From: Volutella citrinella
Taxonomy: Eukaryota > Ascomycota > Sordariomycetes > Hypocreales > Nectriaceae
Reading direction: 5' to 3'
Length of the DNA stretch: 64,000 bases
Assembly (NCBI GenBank): GCA_034401135.1
Contig: JAWZSP010000005.1
Coordinates: 3,844,001 to 3,908,000, forward strand
Every line of letters begins with the position of its first letter. Position 1 is the first letter of the stretch. A program made the translations under genes and the position numbers. The notes beneath the pieces are model-generated. The model saw only the letters and a program-made list of their open reading frames with translations. It did no database searches and was not told the origin of the DNA. Shown one piece after another: positions 36,223 to 48,538 of this stretch.

Positions 36223-36276
36223 CGATAGCGATAACTCGCACCCAACCTTTCATATCCCCCCCTCACACATCACAAG

Positions 36277-37262
<986 letters not shown>

Positions 37263-40107
37263 GGTGCCAAATCGAGACCGGTGTGGTTAAAGGCTGGGGT
37301 GGATGACTCTCCCGTTCATGGCAGCGGCGTAGAAATCAATTATTTTGCTTCGATAGCGTTTGCGAGATGCCGTCGACCGGCACAGAAATCAGTGGGCTCC
37401 TAGACAGCTACCATTTGTAGCAGTCGGGGCCTAATGCAAAGTATGGCCGGTGCGGCATGGAGCGACTGTGAGAAGTGGCTAGCGGCAAGTGAGGGGAGGA
37501 AAGACATACCAGACAGACAGAACAGCTCTAAGGGATATCATGCGGCTTGGGTTTGGGTTTGCATTAACGATGTGCTTTTGGCATCCAGAAACAGGCAGCG
37601 TGTACACTTTGTCTCTACTTGTTTTTCCATATCTATCGCGTGACTGCTGTTGACTCGTGACGGCATGTGTATGGGAGCAGTTTGGCTCCAAGAGCGACAC
37701 CCGCAGTTGTAGGCACTCCGGCAAAATCTTGAGGGAGATTGTGAATTCCAAATGGAGCGAGGCTACGGCTATTGATGCTTCAACGACTACGACGAATACT
37801 TGTACGCTAATGAGTCTCAATTTTGGGCAGTCCCCCACCTTCGTGATAACTGGACGTTGGAATGAAGCCCTCGTCAGTGGGGGCTGCCCGAGGACAAGGG
37901 TGCAACTGTTCAGTGTCACATGCACTCTACTTAGCTGCAGGGCTCCAAACCAAATACGTACGGGCACCATCGATATGGTGGTCGCGTGCAAGAAGAATCC
38001 GATGGCGATATTAGTGTGGTGCGGTGCAATCACGCAACTTGTATGGGCATTTGTCGGGAATACTTTGGGCCACGACCTCCCCGGGTTACAGCACGAAACC
38101 ATTGGATATGAGCAGCTGGCTGGCAACATACGATATTCGGCTGCGGCACTTGGTAAGCGAGTGCTATCTCGTTTGGGTGGCAGAGATTCGGTTCGCCTAG
38201 ATTCTCGAGCGACGGAAACACAACGAACCATCTCACCAAGGTCTTGGACGACGGACGTGAGACGATGAGAGGAAGAGGACTGATCGAAGCCCGCCTCGGA
38301 ACAGGCTGGGGTTCCTGGGCATGTCAGAAAGCAAAGAAGCGTCATAATAGTGGGCTGGCCACGGGCTCAAGTGCAGCCTGTTGGATTGGACTGCCCGCAA
38401 TCACGCAGTTTTCTTGTTGCAGCATTCCCTGTTGTTTGGGGCCTCTATATCTATACGGCGGCTCCAATTGCGCGGATAAGGAGCGCTCGTGTCGTTGGGC
38501 AGGTTCAACGAGCGGTGATGACGGAACGAAGCGCATGTCTTGGCTGTCACGGCGTCTGTTTGGCCCCTTTTGATTACTCGATTGATTATTGCATGCTCGA
38601 GATCAGATACAGAGAAAGAACAGAGCTGGCACAATGGAGCTTGTGGGGGGCCCGCTCGCGATGCAACCTGCCGGGGGCGCCAACCGAAGAAGGGGGTGCC
38701 GGACGAAGCCCAAATGGCAAACCTGTAACACCGGGGTTTCAAACGGGGTCTGGGACTCTGGGTTGTTCTTGACACATTCGGCTGGTGGGCGAGCAACCGG
38801 GAGTTTTGGCTGCTCCATGCGGACAATGGCTGTAGGGGTTCTTTGTATGGGATCTGGGAACATCGAACGATTCTGAGGCGCTCTTGAGGCATGGCCATGG
38901 CTGGACTTGCATTGTCCTGCCTGCTACTGGTGGAGGAGCGGATGGGTTCACGATGCTGTTGCCATGGGCGCTAGTGGGCGAGCCACCGTAGCTCAGGCAG
39001 AGGTCGGCAGCTGCATATGCGAAATGACAGACCGGACTTGTCAAGCTCAACAGGCGCAGCGCAGTCGAGCTGTGCGCCGAGGCGTGATCCTCCTGCTGGT
39101 GATGGGGCCCGAGGCTACCCAGACAGAGGCAGATGGCGGGCGGTAAAACACGCTTGGGAAACTGAATCATTCGATGCGTCGTTGATCTCTGCCTCTGACG
39201 TGCCCCTGTGCGCGCCAGATGGGCATCTCAGTCTTGCTCAGAGAGGCTCCCCTCCAGCCGTTCAGCGCTGGACTGGGCCGCCCCTGGTGCTGGTGCTGGC
39301 GCGTTCCAGGTTTGGCGGCAGGCGTCGTAGCCAGGGGGCGCTATTGGCCGGGGCCACGGCAGACGCCCTGACATGGCGTGTTCGAGCCGCCCCAGCGGGT
39401 TGCCCCAGGGCCCCTCCAAGCCGGTCTCGTCGCCGTCGCCTGCGGCAGCTATTTCTCCGCGTCGGTGGGCTTTCGGCAGCATGACCCCCCAATCGCATCG
39501 GTCCGTCAGTCCTCGATGGGCGAGAGACTGGGCAAAGCCTGCCAAGTCGTGGGACCCTGGGGGGTCTTGCTTGCAAAGTTGCAACGGCCTCGGGCTCCAG
39601 GGTGTGTGAAAATCACCTTATTTCGTCTCAGGGTCTGTCCAGGGCTGTCTTGTCGCCTCCTCGGCTCTCTCATAAGGCTTCCCGGCCCAAGTGACAGTTG
39701 ATCGACGACTCTTTTCCTTTCCCCTTTGGACCCAGCGTTTGGTTGAAGCAGCGATCGAGGGCTGCCAATTCTCCTTCTTTGAGCACTGCTTTCTGACGAA
39801 TCCCTTCCTTTTACTATACTTGTTTCAGCTATTTCCCGCTTTAATTCCTTAACCACCTCGTCGCGCGTTCAGCAGGACTGAGCACATGCCGCCACCAGTA
39901 TTCACTACTACTACTTCTCTTCACAGCAACCGCACCCGTAACTTGACGTGGAGCATTCGACTTTGACTGGACTACCAATAAAGGAAGACGACTATTTGAC
40001 AGATTGGGCGATCGCTTGGACAATTACTCGACAGCAGCAAGGACTTGTTCTCTTCATCGCTTGGATCGTGCGAAACCCCACTACTCTCTCGCCGAAAATC
40101 AGTCACG
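37263..40107. other. Intergenic region with overlapping antisense long frames
   Basis: About 2.8 kb between the E2 and NoxB genes. Two long frames overlap on opposite strands at 37479-38345 (see the orphan ORF entry). The final 450 bases are a CT-rich leader for NoxB. No other supported gene. Confidence 0.5.
37479..38345 (-). CDS. Orphan ORF of 288 codons, doubtful
   Basis: Begins with ATG at 38345 and is uninterrupted. It has no recognisable domain; hydrophobic segments (ITKVGDCPKLRLISVQVFVV) are scattered, and Cys and Ser are high. A plus-strand frame of about 200 codons (37657-38268) is open over the same DNA but lacks an ATG at its start. A frame this long is unlikely but not impossible by chance in this window. 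Kept only as a candidate; third-position composition does not look like neighbouring genes by eye. Confidence 0.2.
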   Translation of the reverse strand: MTLLCFLTCPGTPACSEAGFDQSSSSHRLTSVVQDLGEMVRCVSVARESRRTESLPPKRDSTRLPSAAAEYRMLPASCSYPMVSCCNPGRSWPKVFPTNAHTSCVIAPHHTNIAIGFFLHATTISMVPVRIWFGALQLSRVHVTLNSCTLVLGQPPLTRASFQRPVITKVGDCPKLRLISVQVFVVVVEASIAVASLHLEFTISLKILPECLQLRVSLLEPNCSHTHAVTSQQQSRDRYGKTSRDKVYTLPVSGCQKHIVNANPNPSRMISLRAVLSVWYVFPPLTCR

Positions 40108-41963
40108 ATGAGCTACCAGCTCTACGACTACAATGAGAAGCCCTCCGAGCGGTCTCGGTTGACGCCGCTCGGGCGCATGCTCATGACGGGCGAAATGACC
40201 CAGGAGAAGCCCAAGGAGCTGACCGGGCGTGAAAAGTTTGATCGGTGGATGATCAACGAAGGCTATCGCAGATTGTATGTGACGTGCAAACAGCACTAGG
40301 ATGCCGTATCGGCATCGGTTGGGGGGACTCGGCTGACAACTCGCAGCACCGTTTTCGTCTTCATGCTCGCTCACGCCCTCGTATTCTCCTTTGCCTGCGT
40401 TCACTACGCCCAGAAAGAGAGCTTACAGTCTTCGAGAAACAACTTTGGCTTCACCTTTGTCGTTGCCAGATCGGCCGCGCTCGTCCTCCACCTCGACGTC
40501 GCCATTGTGCTCTTCCCCGTGTGCCGGACTCTCATCTCCATGCTGAGGCAGACGCCCCTCAACGGCATCATCCAGTTCGACAAGAACATTGGCTTCCACA
40601 TCATCACGGCCTGGTCCATCGTCTTCTGGTCCTGGGTCCACACCATCGCCCACTGGAACAACTTTGCGCAGGTCGCCATCAAGCACAACCTGGGCATCTA
40701 CGGCTGGCTCCTGGCCAACTTCGTCACGGGCCCCGGATGGACGGGATACGTCATGCTCGTCGCGCTGATGGGCATGGTCTGGACCGCCGTCGAGAAGCCT
40801 CGACGTGCCAACTTTGAGCGGTTCTGGTACACCCACCACATGTTCATCATCTTCTTCTTCTTCTGGGCCATCCACGGCGCCTTCTGCATGATTCAGCCCG
40901 ACGTCGCGCCCTTCTGCGTCAGCGTTGGATCCTCAGCCGTCGGCGTCTTCTGGCAGTACTGGCTTCCCAGCGGCCTCTGCTACCTGGCCGAGCGAATCGC
41001 GCGAGAGGTCCGCGGCCGGCACAAGACGTACATCACAAAGGTGATCCAGCACCCCAGCAACGTGTGCGAGATCCAGATGCGCAAGGAGAACACCAAGACG
41101 CGCGCCGGCCAGTACATCTTCCTCTGCTGCCCGGCCGTGTCGCTGTGGCAGTACCACCCCTTCACCCTGACGAGCGCGCCCGAGGAGGACTACATCTCGG
41201 TGCACATCCGCTGCGTGGGTGACTTCACAAAGGAGCTGGCCAAGACGCTCGGATGCGACTGGGGCAAGAACAAGCGCCAGGCGCACATGAGCCGCATCGT
41301 GGGAGCTGACGGCGGCGACGAGATCGACCCTGCGCTGCGCCAGGTGCTGCCGCGCATGTACGTCGATGGGCCCTTTGGCTCGGCATCCGAAGACGTTTTC
41401 AAGTATGAGGTCTCGGTCCTGGTGGGCGCTGGTATCGGTGTGACGCCCTTCGCCTCCATCCTTAAGTCCATCTGGTACCGCATGAACTACCCGCGAAGCA
41501 AGACGCGGTTGTCCAAGGTCTACTTCTTCTGGGTGTGCCGTGACTTTGAGTCCTTTGAGTGGTTCCGCTCGCTGCTGATGGCCGTCGAGGCGCAGGACCT
41601 CGAGCACCGCATCGAGATCCACACGTACCTGACGGCCAAGATCAAGCCCGACGACGCGACAAACATCATGATCAACGACGCTGACGCCGAATCCGACACC
41701 ATCACCGGCCTCCGCAGTCCCACAAACTTTGGCAGGCCAAACTGGGACATGATCTTCCGCGGTATCAAGAAGCTTCACAGCCCGGCCGAGGCGGGTGTCT
41801 TCTTCTGCGGGCCCAAGGTCCTCGGCAGCACGCTGCACGTCATGTGCAATAAGTATACGGATCCCGGGTGAGTCTAAACTACAAATCCCCCATCTCTGCC
41901 CTCGACTGGCGACTAACATGGCAACTCAGCTTCTCGTTCGTCTGGGGCAAGGAGAACTTCTAA
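40108..41963 (+). CDS. noxB: NADPH oxidase NoxB (Nox2-type, fungal)
   Basis: Transfers electrons from NADPH through FAD and two haems to O2, making superoxide; in fungi needed for appressoria, ascospore germination or fruiting bodies. Exons 40108-40274, 40347-41867 and 41930-41963 give 573 residues. The extended N-terminus (PSERSRLTPLGRMLMTG, then LTGREKFDRWMINEGYRR) and NGIIQFDKNIGFH distinguish NoxB from NoxA. Haem ligand pairs His140/His154 and His219/His232 keep the 14- and 13-residue spacings of gp91phox. The FAD site is HPFTLTSAPEED, and NADPH-site elements are GPFGSASED, VGAGIGVTPFASIL and FFCGPKVL. The C-terminus FSFVWGKENF is canonical and comes from the last 34-nt exon. No EF-hand. 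Activity would depend on the regulator NoxR and Rac, which are not in this window. Confidence 0.94.
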
Positions 41964-44900
41964 ACCACCATCGCTTTCAGCGGTTACTTCTTGACATTAC
42001 TTCTTCTGTTCCCCCATTCTTCGTTTTAAAAGGAGCCGAGACGTACCGAGACTTTAATTTTGGCCTATTTTGTTTTTGGGTACCGTGCGGCAAGAGGCCG
42101 TGGCAGCAGTTTTTTATATATAGAGGTGCTGGAACTGGAACCCAGGGCCACGCAGTGAGAATGTATTTCTAGCGATACCATCACGCGAAGTAGAGAATAT
42201 ACCAAGGCGCCAAGGCTCGTGCCTACTGCGTATCATCATCTTTAGCCGTGTTTCCGCGGGAGTTCCTATCTTCCTGTGTCCCCCCCCCAGCACCAACATC
42301 TGGCTCTTGCCACATGGCAACGCACCTTCAGCAACTCACAGGTAGGGCTAGCTGGTTTGGGATCAGTTGGTGTTGTAGTTCTATGTGTGTGGTTGATTGA
42401 GCTAGTTGCGATAGCTGGCCGAGCCAGGGGCTTGTTGCGTGTTGGGTTGCCTGGAGGGATCTACGTATGAGCCGTGTGATCTAAGTCAATGAATGACGAG
42501 TCCTCGGGCCCTTTCTCACTTTTTGGACCGTGAAGACCTTTATCAGAATCCAAACAGGACTGAAGAGACAAGCGTGCCACCAGCAGTGGACCTTGTCGAC
42601 GGAATGTGAATTGCGATTTTGCCGATTTTTGTGTTCCCCCTTCTTACTTTCTACAGAAATACACTGATGGAAGGCTTGGTCGGGTGAGTCTCCCCGAGTT
42701 TTAGGGTTTAAGTTCCTCGCCGGTGCCTCTTTTTTTGATCACCGTCCCTCTTTTGTTCGTTTTGGTGTCGTCCTTTCTATCATCAACAACTTGGCCCCTC
42801 TGCTCGAGTATACACATTCAACGCATGCTGTCATAATCAGTACCCGAAGATTGCCCTAATTAACATCATGTTGGGACTGTAAACATATCACTTCATAACT
42901 GGTCAAGGACGGCCGGTTGACCACAATCGCAACTGACAGTTGATAACAGTTCGCGATTTCAAGCACTGTGATACCACCGCGCAGAGACGAACGAACTACT
43001 TCGGGGCCGGCCAAGCTGATCAGAATAGAACATGTGCAGCTCAAACCTGGCGAAGAGCATTCCGGGCTGAAATGGTGTCCAGCGGGGGGCTCGGAGGCAT
43101 TTGTGTAAAGGTCTGGTGAACGGAGGCTCGGGGGGGTCCCAATTCCGGCTTATCCCATATTGTCGGCGAAGCTTTTCACGGGAACCTAAATAGTCTAACC
43201 CAGATTTCTCGGAGTTACTCATGGCCGGCCAGCAACTTGACCGTCCGGTTGATGGCATTGAACATGAACCCAACGTTGCCCCGACGGCCCGAGAGCGTTC
43301 GTTGCCGGCCGAGTGGATCACGAGGCCGCGTGCTTTCCACGTAATAACTGGTGGAGCGCCTCGACAACAGAGTTGCCACCAGGCAACGCCAGTGACGGGC
43401 TGATGGTCGTTGGGACTGGCGCTGGGCTCGCGGGGGTTGGTGTCTGAAACGTAGTGAATCAGGCTGTGCTATGCGACGACTGGAGGGGGCAAGCTTGGCA
43501 AGGTAGCGAGCCTGGAGACAAAGAGAATCGCGAACGGGATAGGCGTTTAAGCATACCGGATAAGGCTGCTGTAAGTGAGCACTGCCCTGCTCCGAGGCAC
43601 AGGCACGTCGATGGGGTGGGAGATCAGAACATGTGGGCATTGGGCATTGGACCACATTGTTGGACAACTACAGAAGATGCTTGGATGTTGTCGGTGACGC
43701 AAGAAGTGGCGTAATGGACAGACGGGCATATGGTGCAATGGAGCAATGGTGTGCCTGGATCCCCGTCCACGCGCCGGACCCTGAAACTAGTCCGTGTTTC
43801 GTGCGCTTCGCCAAACAGGAGCCAACCAAACCCATGTCGCTGGGTACAAGGCCTCTCGCAACTTGGCAAGACGATGGAAAGCGAGTGACGGCAGTTCTGG
43901 GGGCTCTCTGAAGCAGGTACAAGACGGAACTAGTCTTGCGCCTGAAGCCGACGACGAATTTGCGCTGCCCACTCACTTCCGCCGTGACACGGAGGACGGA
44001 AAGGCCTGGTGACAGGCCCTCTCAGGCGATCTGGACGTTGGCGGGCCAGTGAAGCTAGGGACTATCGAAGGTGGCGCTGGACCAAGCCACGGCTGGTTTA
44101 GATCACTTCCCTTCAGTATGTAATAGTACTGTATTACTACATAGTAGCAGTCTGGTATTACTAGTAGCACAGTACAGTACAGTAGTTCAGTAAGTCGTGC
44201 AGAGTTGGAGACCGAAAAGGCAGCGGTCGGTTCGCCCTTCAGCATGGTGGCTAGTGGCAGTAGGGCTGAAATGAGTTAATGCATGGCCGTTCCGCTCGGT
44301 GAGAGCGCGGGCAGATTGGACCCTGAAGGTGGTGTTGAGAGTTTAATACCAGCAGCCACTGCTGACATGCGGGTGTGAGGCTTGCATTGCATGACATCCT
44401 CAGCCTCGAGCCAAAGCCAAAGCCAAAGCCTCCAGCCTGTCAACCGGGTGGCAATTATCCCCTGAAGATCTGCATCAGGCGGGGTTGACAGGAGGGAGCG
44501 AGAAGCATCGTCACGTCACGACTACGGTCCCATCGGGACATGGCGATGGAGAGGAAGCAAAGCAACGACGTCAGTGGTGGAGCCGTGAGTAATGGCTCTG
44601 AGGGTCCGTGGCAGGGGATCCATGGGCACTTCGCGATTGACTTTTGGAATCGAAGAAGGGCAGAAAAACCGTGGACCAGAATAGAATACGATGGTGAGAA
44701 CTATGCTCATCTGGGCTGGAAGATTCATGACATCTCTTAAACACCGCTGACTTGCTTGCTTGCGTTGCTTCGCCCCAAAAAGAGGGTGACTCGACACTCG
44801 CCGCCCAGCTAGAAACAGAAACTATGGACTATTTTATTAGCTGAGTCGGGAGGATGGGCGGCAGGATGGAAGGCATCCATCGTGTGCAATTATTCGAGAC

Positions 44901-46521
44901 GTGAGCTGCGCCTCGACTTCTTAGGATGCTCGTGCAGCCAGCTAGCTATGGGGAGGCCTGCCTGCTGTATTCCCGGGCTTAGTTATTGGGTGATTGAGAG
45001 GCGCAACAGATGGTCATAGAATCTGTGTATTAGTTCCGGATGTGGCTCACAGTCCTCGTGACTAGCAGGCGCCTTATTGACCGCTGGTAATTGAGACATT
45101 GTAACACGTTACAGGCAAACCATGCCTACCTCTACGGGGGAATGGGGCTGTTTGCTCCCTCCGCAATCAATTGCCAATCTCGCCTCATCTCGGGCCCGAC
45201 ATCGTCACCTGCAAATCGCACCAGGCCGGCCCCCAATGCGCCGACGCATCCAATCCAGCGGGTGTCGACACCAAATGGGCGGGCTTCTCCCCTTTGGAGC
45301 CCTCCTTCCGCTGCGGCCCGCAGGAACATCACCGCTGACGCAACACACCCGACGAGACTGAGCACCAAGAGAAGTTTGAGAACCAAGGTCCAAACATCCG
45401 CGCCGGCGGACCCGCGCTTGGCCCAGGCGCCGGACCCTCCTTTGTGCGCCCGGCACAACCGTCGGCGGTGGGTTGATTATTTGCTCCGCGACTGAACCTG
45501 AAGTTCCCAAGCCCAGCGGCCAGAGCGAGCCAGAGCGAACTCAGCGAAGGACCCGCGCAGCCTGAACGTGCTAGTCCCCGTTCGGCACGCCTGCCCACTC
45601 TTTCCGACCCTCCTGCCTCGTACCCGGACCGGGGCTAATATCCAGACGCAGGCTAACCGGTTGTTCGGGACTAGCGCTGGTTGACAGCGCACATCACGCA
45701 TCACGCATCCCATTCCCCATCCCATGCATCTTTTCGATGAGTCCCATCGTGGGCCGCTGTCCCGTTGGTCGCCTCGGACTCGCTCCTCGCAGCCAAGCCC
45801 GGACAACGGCTCTGATCGTAAGTACCACCTACTGCTAGTGCTAAAGCATCAATTCGGCGTCAATAACTACTCGTAGCATTGCTTGTGGTTGGCGGCGAGC
45901 AATGGAGGCCATGGCCTGCAAGGTATCTTGGGAGTAATTAGCAGCCATAGCAGCCGTAGCAGTGACATCCAATATTTGCCAGCCATGGAACGTTGCAGGT
46001 CGGGCGGTTGAGTCGCACCCGTTGGGCCCAGTGACGGCGGCCATGCGTCCCTGACAGGGGCCCAACTGCCAACCAGCGAGCGCCGACGCCACCGCCGGAG
46101 GCAATGGAAGCCCGCCTCAGGGCCTAGACAAGTCGCCGTCTGCCACTGGCTTGCTGGGTGCTGGCCCAGGCCACACTTGCTGCAAAGGTGCTCGTAAAGC
46201 GCGTTGCTCCGTGCGCAGAAGCAGGTTTTCTCCTTGTTCTTCCCTCCTTCACCCTTGGTTTCTGCCCCTTCCCTTTCTTGGTCATTCTGTTCTGGCGTGC
46301 ATCTCTGCTCAGCCACCCTTTTGGGAAACCCTGTTTGCCCATCCCCCGGCCCTGTCCAGGTTTACACTTCACCTCCCGCTCACAGTTCACACTGCCTCTC
46401 CTGTCCTGACCGTTGCACCAACGCACGCCCAGACTTTGGCAGTAGCTTCTACTGTGCTTATTTGGCCAACCGTCACTCGTTTGCAATTCTCGCAATTTGG
46501 GACTCTTTTTCTTGTCCTTTT

Positions 46522-46556
<35 letters not shown>

Positions 46557-47089
46557 CACGCATTTCTCCCCTCCGTTGGGTCCCAGACAATCGGCGCTAG
46601 CACGACCCTGGCCTCGCAGCTCCAGCCCAGCGCGGCTTCCAAATACCAATCCAGGCGCCGCTACCACGTCGTACCAAGTACCTGCTTCGTACTCGCCGTA
46701 CCGCGACGCACTGCAGCCAGCGCCACGCACCACACCACCATTTGGGTGTTCCACCCGGCTGTCCTCCTCCTCTCTATTTTCCTCCTCCCCCGACAAATCC
46801 CTTGAGGCTTCGCGATACGGCGCAGTAGCCTCTATTAACCCAACAGAGCGGTCCGCGCATCGACACCTCGTTCCGTCGGCCAGTGTCGGTTACCTACGCC
46901 TGCCGAGTCCCGACGACGCAGTCACCGTGTAGGTTGCCTACGCACCTGGAGAGCCCCCGTTTTCTCGACTCAGCGAAGCGGCATCCACCTGGAACGCGCG
47001 TTTCCTGCCCATACCTTTCGTTTCCGCCTCATCCGCAGGCCTTTTCCTTGATTCTGTTTGCCTCAGCACCCCCCCGACCACCGTCCGCG
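41964..47089. other. Large intergenic region between NoxB and the Thr-rich surface gene
   Basis: About 5.1 kb with no supported gene. Contains a TA-rich CTAGTA island at 44117-44182, a GCCAAA triplet repeat near 44410-44430, and a CT-rich leader with a 33-nt T run at 46524-46556. Frames of 100-240 codons near 45.1-46.9 kb are Pro/Ser/Arg-rich and mutually overlapping. A 66-codon frame at 44540-44740 begins with ATG but has no recognisable family. Confidence 0.5.
46524..46556. repeat. Poly-T tract of 33 nt
   Basis: An uninterrupted T run in the CT-rich upstream region, about 530 bp before the ATG at 47090. It may favour nucleosome depletion of the promoter; exact length may be affected by sequencing error. 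Confidence 0.8.
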
Positions 47090-48538
47090 ATGCAGTTCCG
47101 AAACGTCGTTGTCCTGGGCCTTCTGGCAGCCGCCGACGCCCAGAGTAACAGTCCCACTGGCCGCAACTCGGATACCAACAACGCCCCTACCACCGTTATC
47201 GATGTTGTGACCAGGACCTCAGCGGGTAATAACAATGGTCCGACAACATCCGCGAACAACAACAATAACAACGGCGGGTCGTCGAGCTCTACCGGGGGCT
47301 CTGGCTCCGGCGATGTCACTGTGACCCAGACTACAACCGTCACTAATGGTGATGCTAAGACGGTCAGCCGCAAGACCACCATCTTCCAAACCGTCACATC
47401 GACTATCGTCGTCACCAAGACCGCCTTGGAAACCACCACTGTTACTAGCAGCGATGCCGAGACGGCCACGGAGACAGTTGTTACGACGGTCACCACCACT
47501 GCCAACGCCAAGCGTGCTCTTGCTCCCCGAACTGTCGATGGCGCCGGTAACGTTGTTGAGGCCAGGGCCACCCAGGCTCCCGAGTATGCATTCAAGTATC
47601 TGCGAGATCTCGACGAGGAGTCTGGCGAGCAGGATGTTGAGCTCATCCGACGCAAGCGAGAGCTTGTTAAGCGTGCTACCATTACCAAGATGGTGACTGT
47701 GACGGACGCTGGAAACTCGGCCAAGACTGTCATGGAGACGGATACCCAAACTGTCGTCAGCACCACTAAGAAGGAGACTGAGATCACGAGCACCCTTACC
47801 AAGACCATCCAAGCCAACGCCAAGACTACCATCACGACTACCAGCACCTTTGTCGTCACCGAGACCCCCGTCAACACCGCTGCTAATACTCAGTCGGAAG
47901 CCCCCACTGGAAGCGTCGGACCTCCTACCGGTGGCGGTAACAAGGACGAGGGCCTTTCTACGGGCGCCAAGGCTGGAATTGGTGCTGGAGCCGGAGTTGC
48001 TGGTCTCGCTATTCTGGGCGGTCTCCTGTGGTTCTTCCTCCGCAAGCGTAGCAGGGGCCCCAAGGTTGACGAGGACGATCTCTTTGGCTCGTCTGAAGTC
48101 CCCGTCGGAGGCTCTGGCCCATCCCACGGCCCTCCTCCCAACATGGCCCAGACATCTGCCGCCGCCGCCGCCCACCTGGTTCCCGGCCGTGTCCCGACAA
48201 AGCCGACTGCCCAGGAGGGCTACCGCGGTACCGCCCTCGGCGATGGACGAGCCGGTTTTGCCAAGCCCCAGCAGTATGGTTCTTCGTACAACAACAGCGT
48301 GAGCCCCGAGACTGCCTACTCACGAACGGCGACGACAAGCCCCGGCAACGGCCCCGACATGCTGCCTGAGCACCCCTCGCCAGAACACCCCAAGGCGGCC
48401 GAGCTTGGACAGGAGGGCCACAATGCCCGATGGCACCAGCCCAATGCCCAGGAGATTGACGGCCAGCAAGTGACGAGCACCACCGGCTCTGCACCCCCTC
48501 CGCAGGTGTACGAGATGCCAACCCAACAATTTCGGTAG
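47090..48538 (+). CDS. Thr-rich single-pass surface protein, wall-sensor-like
   Basis: 482 residues from the ATG at 47090, chosen because it begins a signal peptide (MQFRNVVVLGLLAAADA, cleavage about 17-18); the frame is open further upstream but in UTR-like sequence. The ectodomain (18-290) is Ser/Thr-rich with two Val/Thr blocks (about 70-140 and 200-270) expected to be O-mannosylated and rod-like. Between them lie dibasic sites (NAKR, RRKR, LVKR) suited to Kex2-type cleavage. A Gly/Ala-rich transmembrane helix (about 295-316, GVAGLAILGGLLWFF) is followed by a basic stop (RKRSRG) and a 160-residue disordered cytosolic tail with a Tyr/Pro-rich end. Architecture resembles Mid2/Wsc-type sensors, but no WSC Cys domain is present. 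Function is inference. Confidence 0.8.
   Translation: MQFRNVVVLGLLAAADAQSNSPTGRNSDTNNAPTTVIDVVTRTSAGNNNGPTTSANNNNNNGGSSSSTGGSGSGDVTVTQTTTVTNGDAKTVSRKTTIFQTVTSTIVVTKTALETTTVTSSDAETATETVVTTVTTTANAKRALAPRTVDGAGNVVEARATQAPEYAFKYLRDLDEESGEQDVELIRRKRELVKRATITKMVTVTDAGNSAKTVMETDTQTVVSTTKKETEITSTLTKTIQANAKTTITTTSTFVVTETPVNTAANTQSEAPTGSVGPPTGGGNKDEGLSTGAKAGIGAGAGVAGLAILGGLLWFFLRKRSRGPKVDEDDLFGSSEVPVGGSGPSHGPPPNMAQTSAAAAAHLVPGRVPTKPTAQEGYRGTALGDGRAGFAKPQQYGSSYNNSVSPETAYSRTATTSPGNGPDMLPEHPSPEHPKAAELGQEGHNARWHQPNAQEIDGQQVTSTTGSAPPPQVYEMPTQQFR

Larger units (their letters stand above)
33809..36276. other. Intergenic region with a possible coding remnant
   Basis: About 2.5 kb between glutaryl-CoA dehydrogenase and the E2 gene. 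The first half is AT-richer than its surroundings. A plus frame around 34836-35183 is protein-like and annotated separately. A CT-rich leader with a probable UTR intron precedes the E2 gene. Confidence 0.5.

Noticed and set aside
46204..46932. Plus frame of 242 codons crossing the poly-T tract
   Set aside because: It reads through a homopolymer as poly-Phe and consists of CT-rich leader sequence; the real gene starts at 47090 with a signal peptide.
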